Assembly: GCF_014905175.1 (NCBI RefSeq) | Contig: NC_057789.1 | Location: 19,732,555 to 19,796,554 of the forward strand | Source of the DNA: Aphidius gifuensis | Taxonomy: Eukaryota > Arthropoda > Insecta > Hymenoptera > Braconidae | DNA length: 64,000 bases | Direction of reading: 5' to 3' | In this document: one piece after another, positions 54,733 through 64,000 of the stretch | Numbering within the stretch: the first letter of the stretch is position 1 | How the letters are laid out: every line of letters starts with the position of its first letter | The notes under the pieces: generated by a model | What the model was told of the DNA's origin: nothing | Databases searched by the model: none | The model's input: only the letters and a program-made list of their open reading frames with translations | Position numbers and translations under genes: made by a program

Positions 54733-55148
54733 CTGGTAGAAATAATCTCTCCGGATTTTCTCCGGATTTCTCCGGATTATCTCCGAATTTCTCTGGATTT
54801 TTTCCGGATTTCTCCGGATTGTCTCCTGACTTTCTCCGGATCGTCTCCGGATTTCTCTGGATTTTCTACGCAATTGAGACTTCCGGAGATATGATTCCGG
54901 AGTTTTTTCGGGTTTTCTCCGGATTTTCTCCGGATTTTTTCAGAAAAAATTTCTTCTTTATTTTTCGTATGTAAACTCTTATTTCTACTTTTTCTTATTA
55001 ATTTTTCCATTTTTTTGTGTTTGTTTTTTTAGATCAAAATTCCGGAAAAAATCCGGAGATATTATAGAAATAGTCTGGAGATTACTCCGTACATATCTCC
55101 GGAAGTCTCAATTACGTGGCAAATCCGGAGAGATTATTTCTACCAGGG
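54733..55148. mobile_element. CCGGA-rich MITE with 28-bp perfect inverted ends
   Basis: The ends CCCTGGTAGAAATAATCTCT (54733 on) and the reverse complement (to 55148) match over 28 bp. The interior is an array of TCTCCGGATTT-type units (54750-54930) and the inverse AATCCGGAGA at the right. No ORF of substance; those read in it (54661-55010) are repeat artefacts. Confidence 0.8.
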
Positions 55149-55212
55149 TTCACTATACCAATGATACGAACAACCATAGACTTGTTACTTTTTACTATGT
55201 TGTGTGTTTAAA

Positions 55213-57897
55213 TTAACCATGACCGATTGACCGTAAGGGTACATTTGGAAAAATGAACCGTACTATGGAAACCTTTAAAATGTGCTCATCTTCAGAGTCA
55301 TCTACAATTTCTATTGTATTGTTTCTTATTTGTTGATATATTTTTCTAGGTCTACCTTTACCACTTGTTCTCAATATAGTTGGTCTACCACGACCTCTTA
55401 TTGATGTATTATTTGGTCTATCTGGTAGATTTTCTCTAATAGGTGTTTCTGGAGCTAGTTGGAAATCATCAATGGATTCATTGTCTGAAACATATTCATT
55501 ATTAATTGATGGTTCATTATTAATTATTTTGAGGGAATTCGATGGTGGATTTTGGTTCACCATGTCCCCACCTTCACCTAGAATTTCTTCATACATATTA
55601 TTATAATACTTATCATTCATGAATTTTGCACTGCGGCATATTATTATTTTTCGAGTTTCTGGATTCCAGACTCTGTATGCTTTTGATGTATCTGAATATC
55701 CAACAAATACACATTTGTGTGCTCGTGAATCAAATTTGCCTTTGTTTATTTTGTTATCTAAGGCATATACTGTTGTCCCAAAAATTTGAAAATGGTCAAC
55801 GTTTGGAATTTTATTTGTCCACAGCTCATGAGGCGTTTTGCCATTTAAAGGTTTTGTTGGACATCTGTTACGAATATAATTGGCTGTATTGATTGCTTCA
55901 GCCCAAAATATACCTGGTATTTCAGCATGTCGCATCATGCACTTTGCCATTTCATCCGGGGTTCTATTTTTTCTTTCAGCTACGCCTTTTTGTTGTGGTG
56001 TATATGGTACAGTTAACCTCCTCTTGATTCCATTTTCTTGTAGGAATTTATCAAAGTTTGAATTGCAGTATTCTCGACCATTATCTGTCTGTAACATTTT
56101 AATTTTCTTGCCAGTAAAATATTCAACCATAGATTTATATATTTTAAATTTTTCTAACGCTTCATTTTTATGTTTCAAAAAGTATACTTCACCCCATCTT
56201 GAGTAATCATCTATGAAGGTGATGAAGAATCTGTGTCCACTGTGAGAAGGGCGTCGAACTGGACCGCTTACGTCACTGTGGACTATTTCTAGTCAATCTG
56301 TTGTCCTCCCGTCATTGGATTTCGGAAATGGTTGATTGACAGCTTTTTCTTGAGCGCATACTTCACAGTTTTTAATTTCTTGAGGTGATTTTGGTATATT
56401 TAGTATTCCTTGTTTACACATGAGCTTTATATCTTTTTCGTTGACATGGCCTAGACGTTGATGCCATTTTTTAAAGTCATTTTTAGAATTAAATTCGGCA
56501 AGATTTGCAGCGTTTTGGCTCTCTTGGATATAGTATAGATTGCCAATTCGCTTTGCTGTTATCAGTACATTATCATTTATGTCAGATATTGTCGCTTTTT
56601 CTTTTTCAAAGAGGATTTTATAATTTTTATCTGTCATTTTTGACACTGACAGTAAATTAGTTCTTAAATCATTTACATATAAAACACGATCTAATTTCAC
56701 TGTCTTTTGTTTATTACCATCATTAATATTTATTTTAATTTCACCAACACCACTTATTTTTGTTGAATCATTATTGGCAAGGCTTAATTTTAAATTTGCT
56801 TTTTCAATTTGTTTAAATAGCTTATTGTTTGCTGTGATATGTGATGTACTGCCACTATCTAAGCACCATAGATTTTTATCGTTTGATTTGTTAGCATTGT
56901 TTACATAATTCATTAATGCGATTTCTTCATTTGTTTGAGCACTTGCAGCGAGTTTAATATTTTCTTCGTATTCATCTTCTTCTTCTTCTTCTTCTGCAAA
57001 ATTTGCATGTTTATAAATATTTTTCAAATAGCAATCGTTTGCATGGTGATTGTAACCATTGCACCTTGCACAGCGTATTGTATTGCTTGACTTTCTGTCA
57101 AAACCTTTGTTATTGTTGTTGTGTGGGGTCCATCTTCTCTGTCCATTCGTTCCCCCACCTCTGTTGTTATTGTTATACCGGTCATCTGTTTCTGTGTGTG
57201 ACGGCGGTTTATGTGCAGGTCGTTTTCCACCTCGAGAAAACGAGTTTCGATTGCTCGGGCCTTTTCGGCCAAACGAAAATTTAGCGTACATGGCTCTCTG
57301 ACCTTGACTGTTTCCACTACTTTCTGTAATAGATTTTCTTGCATCTGACTCTTCTAGAAGTTTCGAGCGCAGATCTTGCAATGATGGAAAAGTCTCTCTA
57401 ATCATAATTATCATTCTAAAATTTTCAAATTCTTCAGGCAAACTATTTAATAAAAACATGGCCAATATTTCATCAGTTACTTCCAATTTTATTTGTTTGG
57501 ATTTATTAACAAGATCAAAGTATTCATCAATATTATCTCGGATGCTTTTTGCGCTATCCATTTTAAAACGAGTAAGCATGGCAAGTAAAGTCACTCTATT
57601 TATTGGTGCACTTGACTGATGCTCATTTTTAATTTTGTCCCATAATTCTTTGGACGTATTTGTAGAATTAATACTTTGTAATTCGCTAGCTGAAACGGCT
57701 AGGATTATTTTACATCTGGCCAGTTTATCTTTTTGAATCCAATCATCACATTCTGTTGGAGGTTTTGTTTCAACGCCTGATACGATATCCCAGAGATCCA
57801 ATTTATATAAATATGATTCCATCCGGACCTTCCATATTTCATAATTATCATGTTTTAATGGATCAATTGAGATAACGTGGGATTTCGCCATTGTCAC
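55213..57897 (-). pseudogene. copia gag-protease-integrase, one stop, 3'-truncated
   Basis: Starts TMAKSHVISIDPLKHDNYEI (gag), with the UBN2-type gag core (LLAMLTRFKMDSAKSIRDNI), a zinc knuckle CARCNGYNHHANDC, the protease motif WCLDSGSTSHIT and the pre-integrase motif WHQRLGHVNEKDIKLM. A TGA at 56293-56295 is the only in-frame stop. The integrase core follows: first D region FIDDYSRWGEV, LQTDNGREYC with the second D, and TPQQKGVAERKNR with the Glu. The frame ends at 55213 in foreign sequence, with no reverse transcriptase. Confidence 0.9.
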
Positions 57898-58033
57898 TAA
57901 TTTTTATATATATAAGCACTCACTGTTCACACGCGGTTTCTGATGCAATAGACGCTACACGTTTTCACTAGACGCGTTGTACGTTAAACGAGAAAATTTA
58001 TTTAAATGCTCGTTATTTAATTTTAGGCTAAAT

Positions 58034-58049
58034 GCATGGGCCCATAACC
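58034..58049 (-). promoter_or_regulatory. primer-binding site for initiator tRNA-Met (internal)
   Basis: Directly after the LTR the minus strand reads GGTTATGGGCCCATGC. GGTTATGGGCCCA is complementary to the anticodon arm of eukaryotic initiator tRNA-Met, the half-tRNA priming known from Drosophila copia. Confidence 0.75.
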
Positions 58050-58341
58050 TGTTGGTTATGTGGGGGTGGATCATAAATAATAACAAGTACAATTTAATAT
58101 TATTGGTTACGTTTATTTAATTAGCAGTCAGAGAATATATAATGCGAGGCAAGAGTGTAAAGTGCACGGCGGCCGGAACTGGAATGAGTATATTATATAG
58201 GGGTGCATATAGTGTGTGTGTAGTGTATGGTTGTGTATGTTTGTTTAGTGTCAGCCTGTAAGTTAAGATTTGTGTCCGGTAGTGTAGCAGTTGTAAATAT
58301 ATTTAGTCAGGGACGTGTTATCAGACTTTGTATCTCCAACA
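58050..58341 (-). repeat. copia 5' LTR, 292 bp
   Basis: Minus strand starts TGTTGGAGATACAAAGTCTG and ends ACATAACCAACA, giving the TG...CA ends of LTRs. Confidence 0.8.
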
Positions 58342-58424
58342 ACTATGTTAGCATGGAAGAAGAAGGGAATAAAAGGGAATAAATATATATAGACATTTTC
58401 GATTCTTCTACTGTTTTATACCTG

Positions 58425-58491
58425 AATGGCTATTTCGGTAAACCATCGGAGTTTAAATCCAAAAACCCGGGTTCGAATCCCGAGTTCGGTC
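58425..58491 (+). tRNA. tRNA-like sequence
   Basis: B-box/T-arm CCCGGGTTCGAATCCCGAG with a GGCTATTTCGGTAAACC leader. The cloverleaf is not convincing; a pseudo-tRNA or SINE piece, next to the copia LTR. Confidence 0.3.
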
Positions 58492-58589
58492 AAGAAATAG
58501 CCAAGTTGAAAAACATGTATAAACATAATAATAATTATTATAAATAATTTAAAGTTATTTTTTAAATAAACAAATAATTCTGTTTTTTT

Positions 58590-59070
58590 TTATCGAAAAT
58601 ACAAATAGAATATAATGAAATGTACTATCGAACATCGTAAATCTCACCATGCAACATAGTAGATTTAACGAACGCTAGACTTGACTATGCAACATAGTAC
58701 TTCTTAAAAAGATACATCGTATCTTTTCCAATTGAAACATTGTAAACTATACTAGGATAAAAAAATTTTACTATGTGCATAGTACATGTTATTATTTTTT
58801 CGAAAACGTCCCCGAGTACCAGAAAAAATGGTAAAAATAATTCTTTTTTTATAGTGAAACTAATTATTTTTTTTTTACAGTGTACAATAGTTATGTTGAA
58901 AAAATTCAAATGTCTTCATTTAAAAAATACAATGCACCATAGCAATTTTTTATTTGCTACTTGTCGCGATGCTCGTTGTTACCGACTGCAATATTCAAAA
59001 GTCCATATTCAAATGTGTTCAGTGAAAATTCAAATGGGCCATAGTAAAAAAAAAATCAAATGACTGCGGG
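58590..59070. repeat. repeat with CATAGTA motifs, inverted partner of 54.2-54.7 kb
   Basis: Contains ACCATGCAACATAGTAGATT, TTACTATGTGCATAGTACAT, GAAAACGTCCCCGAGTACC and AATACAATGCACCATAGC. Parts match 54190-54690 in inverse or direct orientation. Confidence 0.6.
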
Positions 59071-60086
59071 TCGGAAAGTCCAGATGTTTTTTGTTGTCTG
59101 CCTTAGTCGATAATCGACTTTTTCTGTCAGACGTGGTTAAATAAATTTCAACTGCGAAATGTTTAATGTGTTTCATTCAAAGTCAGTAATGTTGTACTTC
59201 CAGTGAAGTTTTCATGGGATTTAAAAAGTAAATTTATTTTAATTTACAAGTAAAATTTTGATAAAAAAAAAAAAAAACTTAATGATATATGTAACTTATT
59301 TAACTTGCAATTTTTTTTTTTTAATCTATTCTTTGCAAGTATTGAGGTTAAGTTTTTTCAAAATGAGTTCATGTAAAAATATGATTATTATTATTATTAT
59401 TATTGCTGTTGCTGTTATCAAATTATTGCCTAAAAGTTGTCGGTGCATTCATTCGATTTTTATTCCATTATAACTACTATCTATTTACCCTGCACTGTGC
59501 CCCCTCCATGAAGAGAGGAGAAAGCACGGTGCGGGGAAAAAAATTTATAACTATTGCAAAATTTACTGTTTGCCTTATTAAATATTAATATTCACTTTTT
59601 CAAAATTTAACCCGTCAATTTTCAATATTCAGTATTGGCTTTATAAATTTTTCATATGGCCATTTCAGAAATTGCTATGGTACAAGGCCAAAAATTAAAA
59701 TTGCCGTTAAGTGGCGCTCATCGAGAAAAAGTGCTATGGCCTATATCGAATTCTAATACATTTCCCCCATGTTTCCGGATTGGTGTGGGCCATAGTAAAA
59801 TCGCGATGTTTTTTCAATAAAAAAAAAGAAAAAATCTATCCGTGTAACCAAATAAATTAATGCTTAGTCTAGATTATTTCCTCAGCAATATTTTCTATAT
59901 TGAATTAAAATTATTGTGCCAAATGGCTCAGGAATTAATTAATTAATTAATTTAGACTACGAATCTCACTATAAATCAATGTAAATTTAATGGGATTCAT
60001 CAGATACCGTAAAATCTCTCTTATTTATGTAAAAACGAGCCCATTAGCGTGCTACGCGCGCCTGTATCAATGATTTCTAAAATGTT
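59071..60086. other. intergenic DNA, nothing recognised
   Basis: AT-rich; short ORFs at 59258-59588 are low-complexity. A CTATGGCC/GGCCATAG motif recurs at 59650-59800. Confidence 0.4.
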
Positions 60087-60415
60087 AATTGTTTATCATA
60101 GTTATAAACAAATGCATCAGTAGAAATTCACAAAAAAATATATTTTACTTCTTCATAATGTTCTTTATTTAATGCATTTCTTTAGAAATACTGTGCAACA
60201 ATTATTTATTGTAAAAAAAATTGTTTAAACTTTTAAAAAATTTGAACTTTATAATTTTCCACTGGTCTTTTTATTTTCAATATTTTTTTTTACGATAAAT
60301 ATTTGTTGCACAGTATTTCTAAAAAATCCGATGAATAACGGACACTATGAAGAAACTAAATATATTTTTTTTTGAAATTCTACTGATTCATTTTTTTATA
60401 ACAATAATAAACAAT
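60087..60415. mobile_element. MITE-like long hairpin
   Basis: The outer arm TTGTTTATCATAGTTATAAA and CAGTAGAAATTC pairs with GAATTTCTACTG-type sequence at the right; the inner arm AGAAATACTGTGCAACAATT (60184) pairs with ATTTGTTGCACAGTATTTCT (to 60320). No coding capacity. Confidence 0.7.
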
Positions 60416-61171
60416 CGGTAACATATACGGACTTGTGATCGACCGAGCGAAATAAATAAAAAAATAATAGAAAAAGACAATGACCAATCAAATGTCCGGA
60501 AGATCGATGACAACTGTCCTTTTTATATAAGGACTAAAAAAAAGTATCGTAACTTTCACAGATATCGGTCCCAAATTTTACAATGATCCGTGTAAAAATT
60601 GCAGGGTATTTTTCTCAGTGCACTATAGTCTGGTTGTGGTAGGTAAACTCGATTACTTGAAATAAGTTTGGTTGTCACAGCTGAACAAACGGTTGCAATC
60701 ACTATACATATAGTGCCTGCAACCATACTGCTGTAACTGAGCTTGTTATAGTGGCAATCTCCAGATAATTTTTTCTGTGTATGCTTTGTATTTAGTATTA
60801 ACTTTTCTCGTAACGTCTTTATAGAATAGCTAACTTTGGCAAACTAAAAAATGTCGCACTGTTGCAATTTGTATCATATCGGAATTAATTTCTTGACTAC
60901 ATCTTATCCTCAGCTGCAATTAATTACTTAGTTGACTTCTCTTTACTTCCTTTCTCAGCTACATGTCACTACTTTTTACTGCCAGTTCTAAGCCTGGGAA
61001 ATGACATTTAGAGTAGACACTGAAAAAAGCCTGAAACTTTCTTCTATAGAAGGCATAGGAGAGCGTTCGATTGCCATGGGCCAACAGGATTACAACTTGA
61101 TAAATTAAAAACTCGCTATGAGAAAAACTTATTTAAATATTTGAAGTTATAATGTAGCAGTGCTGACACTA
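60416..61171. other. intergenic DNA, nothing recognised
   Basis: No protein-like frame. Palindromic CACTATACATATAGTG lies near 60699. Confidence 0.4.
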
Positions 61172-61912
61172 CTAGAGATGCCCACGAGACGAGACGAGAC
61201 GAGATTTGATCGAGTCTCGTCCCGGTCTCGAAAAATGACTAAAACAACAGTCTCAGTATCGTCTCGAGTAAAAAAAATAAAGTAAACTTTTTTTTTTTAT
61301 TATCAATACAACATTTTTAAGTATTTAGATTCGTGTAATATATGCGAGTAAAATATTTTTTTTTCTTTTTTACTCTTTTATAACGTATGAATATTTTATT
61401 AGTTTTTTTTCAATTATTAATTAACAATGAATATTGCATTTATCTTGACTCAAAAAGTACGTATCGATTGTACTGAACAACAAACAAAAAACTATATAAA
61501 ATAAATATAAATTAATAATAAATAAATCAAGTTTAAATTAAAAAAAAATGCTTATTTATACTTTGATTTAACATATATAATGAAGATGTTCTTTATTTAT
61601 TTCGTACGTCTAAATCAAAATATAATTTACCATTATTTTTTTAAATTGAGCTAGGTTTCAATTTAATTTTTATTCATTTTATATATTTTTTTGTTTGTTT
61701 ATGGTTATCATATAGATGCAAAATGTATAAGAACTTGATACTAAAAAAGACACCACAAAAAAAAAAAAAAAAAAAATTAAGAAAACCAAATTTGATATTA
61801 TTGATGACACGGCGAGACTCTCGCGAGAAGTCTCGGACTAAAGCTAGTATCGTCTCGGTCTCGTTCGCGAGACGAGACAAGAAAGTGCCGAGACTGGTCT
61901 CGTCTCGCCCAC
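61172..61912. mobile_element. GAGAC-rich non-autonomous element, hAT-like MITE
   Basis: The left end has CCCACGAGACGAGACGAGAC and CGGTCTCG; the right end has the inverse (CGAGACGAGACAAGAAAG, GGTCTCGTCTCGCCCAC). The middle is AT-rich without a gene. Subterminal inverted GAGAC arrays are typical of hAT-derived MITEs; superfamily is inferred. Confidence 0.6.
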
Positions 61913-62440
61913 ACGAAAAAAAAATATATAATTTATATATAAAAGTATATATAACAATTATATATAAGATTAGGCGAAAACGTGTATATAATTTATGTAA
62001 AATTTATATATAACGAATATATATATAATATATATATATGTTGAATGGCTACTTTGGTGACATCTTTTTTTTTTTTCTGAAATCAATGAAGGACATCACA
62101 ATGAATAGTGTCTTTTCGAAAAAAATTAAATATACTCATTTTTTCTAGAGATACGGGCAATGAAGCATAATGTGTCTACTTTGGTGACACTAGTCAGTAA
62201 GTGGTGTGGCTACTTTGGTAACATTTTCTATGTCACCAATCAAGCCAATTCTCCTATTACATATACATAATGATGTCACGAAAGAAGCCACATGTTATAT
62301 AATAATGAGTTTATACGAATAAATATATTAATTGTCTAGATTCGTGACTTTTTTTATACAAAACATCAAAGTCCACGAAATTATGTTCAGATTTATATAA
62401 TTAAAGTTTAGGTGAATGAATTTTACTAGTATTGATTTGA
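61913..62440. other. AT-rich DNA, nothing recognised
   Basis: TATATA runs to 62040, then CTACTTTGGTGACA appears twice (62045 and 62175) with a third partial copy at 62210. Confidence 0.4.
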
Positions 62441-62444
62441 AAAA

Positions 62445-64000
62445 CGTTAAAACTAGTGTTTGACGAAAAATATGTATCATCTTCAAATTTTGTCTTGTAT
62501 TTGTCGTATGTTTTCCGTAGTAACGTAAGAGTTTCCGAACATCTATTTTCTATGGTTTTTTACTTTTTTTCTCAATTATTGCATGGGTCAGGGTCAGATA
62601 ATGTTAAAACCAATGTCTCGGAACAAATCTCAGCAGTTTTGAAGCTTATTCATGTGATTTTAGTTTTTCTACTGTCACCAATCTATCCACTTGACAGGAA
62701 TTTTGAGTTTCGTCTCGTCAAACTGAAAAATAGAAACTTTCTCATAACTAACTGTCCAAGAGACTTGGAGATTCCAGACAGGTTACATTCGAATCGAGCG
62801 TATGGAATATGACAGAGAATATATAATTCGAGTCAATAAATGTCGTGTAGTCTTCGTTTTTGTCGTAAGTTTTTTATAGTAACGTACGAATTTCTGAAAC
62901 GTTATTTTTTCATAGTTTCTGATTTTTTTTCTCAATTATTGCGCAGGTCACGGTCAAGAAATGTTAAGACCAGTGACTTAGAAAGAATCTAAGCAGTTTT
63001 TAAGCTGATTGACGTGATTCCTGTTTTTTCACTGTCACCAATCTAGCCACTTGACAGGATTTTTAAGTTTCGTCAAGTCAATCTGTAAAACAGAAGCTTC
63101 CTAAGAACTAACGGTCTCAAAAACTTAATGCTTCCAAGTAAGTTATATACGGATCTGTCGTATGAAATATGAAAGCAAACATCTAATTCTAGTCAATGAA
63201 CGTATTGTATTCTTTGTTCTCGTCGTATGTTTTCCATAGTAACGTATGAATTTCCGAAACGTCAATTTTCCATAGTTTCTGAATTTTTTTCTCAATTATT
63301 GGTCAGGTCAGGGTCAAGAAATGTTAAGACCAGTGACTTAGAAAGAATCTCAGCAGTTTTTAAGCTGATTGACGCGATTCCTGTTTTTTTACTGTCACCA
63401 ATCCAGCCACTTGACAGGATTTTTAAGTTTCGTCCAGTCGAACTAAAAAACAGAAACCACCTGATTACTAACTGTCCAAGTAACGTAAAGCTTCTAGACA
63501 AGTTGTTTTCGGATCAGGCGTATGGAATCAGACATAAGATAAATAATTCTAGTCAATTAACGTCTTGTATTCTTTGTTCTCGTCGTATGTTTTCCATAGT
63601 GACATACGAATTTCCGAAACGTCAATTTTCTATAGTTCCTGAATTTTTTTCTCAATTATTGGTCAGGTCAGGGTCAAGAAATGTTGAGACCAGTGACTTA
63701 GAAAGAATCTCAGCAGTTTTTAAGCTGATTGACGCGATTCCTGTTTTTTCGCTGTCACCAATCCAGCCACTTGACAGGATTTTTAAGTTTCGTCCATTCA
63801 AACTGTGAAACAGAAACTCCCTAATAACTAACTGTCTAAGAAAATTAAAGCTTCCAGAAAAGTTATATTAGGAACGGGTCATGGAATATGACAGAAAATG
63901 TCTAGTTCTAGTCAATGAACGTCGTTTATTCTTTGTTATTGTCGTATGTTGTCCGTAGTAGAGTACGAATTTCCAAAACGTTAATTTTCCATAGTTTCTG
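62445..64000. repeat. ~360-bp satellite array, runs off the window
   Basis: The mark GTTTTCC(A/G)TAGTAACGTA recurs at about 62510, 62867, 63228, 63587 and 63947, giving a period near 360 bp. Each unit contains CTCAATTATTG, AATGTTAAGACCAGTGACTT, CTCAGCAGTTTTTAAGCTGA and CCACTTGACAGGATTTTTAA. ORFs here (62456, 63227) are read-throughs of the satellite. Confidence 0.9.

Larger units (their letters stand above)
55213..58341 (-). mobile_element. truncated Ty1/copia retrotransposon (5' part)
   Basis: Reads leftward: LTR (58341-58050), primer-binding site, gag, protease and integrase, then breaks off near 55250 before reverse transcriptase; no 3' LTR. A truncated or recombined copy. Sequences related by inversion lie on both outer sides. 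Confidence 0.88.

Noticed and set aside
63227..63808. 193-codon ORF with internally repeated sequence
   Set aside because: It spans satellite monomers; the protein repeat simply reflects the 360-bp DNA period.
1..64000. CRISPR arrays, bacterial operators and rho-independent terminators
   Set aside because: No spaced direct repeats of that type; introns, TATA/initiator promoters and transposon types show eukaryotic nuclear DNA.

Overview
The window is eukaryotic nuclear DNA: AT-rich, intron-bearing, dense in transposons, with no resident single-copy host gene that I can recognise. The transposon mix (Tc1/mariner-like, hAT, CACTA/EnSpm, Ty1/copia with an initiator-tRNA-type primer site, MITEs, two Polinton/Maverick elements) and the TATA-plus-TCAGT core promoters point to an arthropod, most likely an insect. 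I cannot name the species.

Layout. 1-0.7 kb: transposase fragment. 1.05-25.9 kb: Polinton A, a degraded giant virus-like transposon read left to right: a spliced gene with repeated SUMO-interacting-like motifs and an A20-like zinc finger, protein-primed DNA polymerase B, packaging ATPase, small conserved genes, integrase, penton-type minor capsid, basic core protein, a repeat array, major capsid protein (split by an insertion), adenain-like protease, a 183-bp-arm palindrome, a BIR/IAP gene, a baculovirus-F-like envelope gene, and two uncharacterised genes separated by a 3.8-kb hAT element with its target duplication. I did not find its termini. 26.5-36.9 kb: a mariner remnant, dispersed repeats, a CACTA/EnSpm element (30.8-34.5 kb) and a MITE.

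36,901-53,585: Polinton B, a complete 16.7-kb Maverick with ~0.4-0.48-kb terminal inverted repeats and a 6-bp target duplication (GTAAAA). It carries another spliced poly-SIM gene, a DNA polymerase B of a different lineage, integrase (with the middle of its catalytic core deleted), packaging ATPase, a PLA2-domain protein, a pX-like hydrophobic core protein, protease, penton, major capsid protein, a small possible OB-fold protein and a gene of a family that also seems present in Polinton A. Most capsid and assembly genes have their own promoter: a TATA box 29-31 bp before a TCAGT initiator.

53.6-64 kb: a CCGGA-rich MITE, a truncated copia retrotransposon, more MITEs and a ~360-bp satellite running off the right edge.

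In both Polintons the polymerase and integrase would copy and insert the element, while ATPase, protease, penton and major capsid would build a virion. Polinton A adds genes expected of an infectious enveloped agent (apoptosis inhibitor, fusion protein). Both are damaged by stops and frameshifts. The poly-SIM gene lies in the same place, between the left end and polB, in both elements and is the best candidate for an undescribed system.
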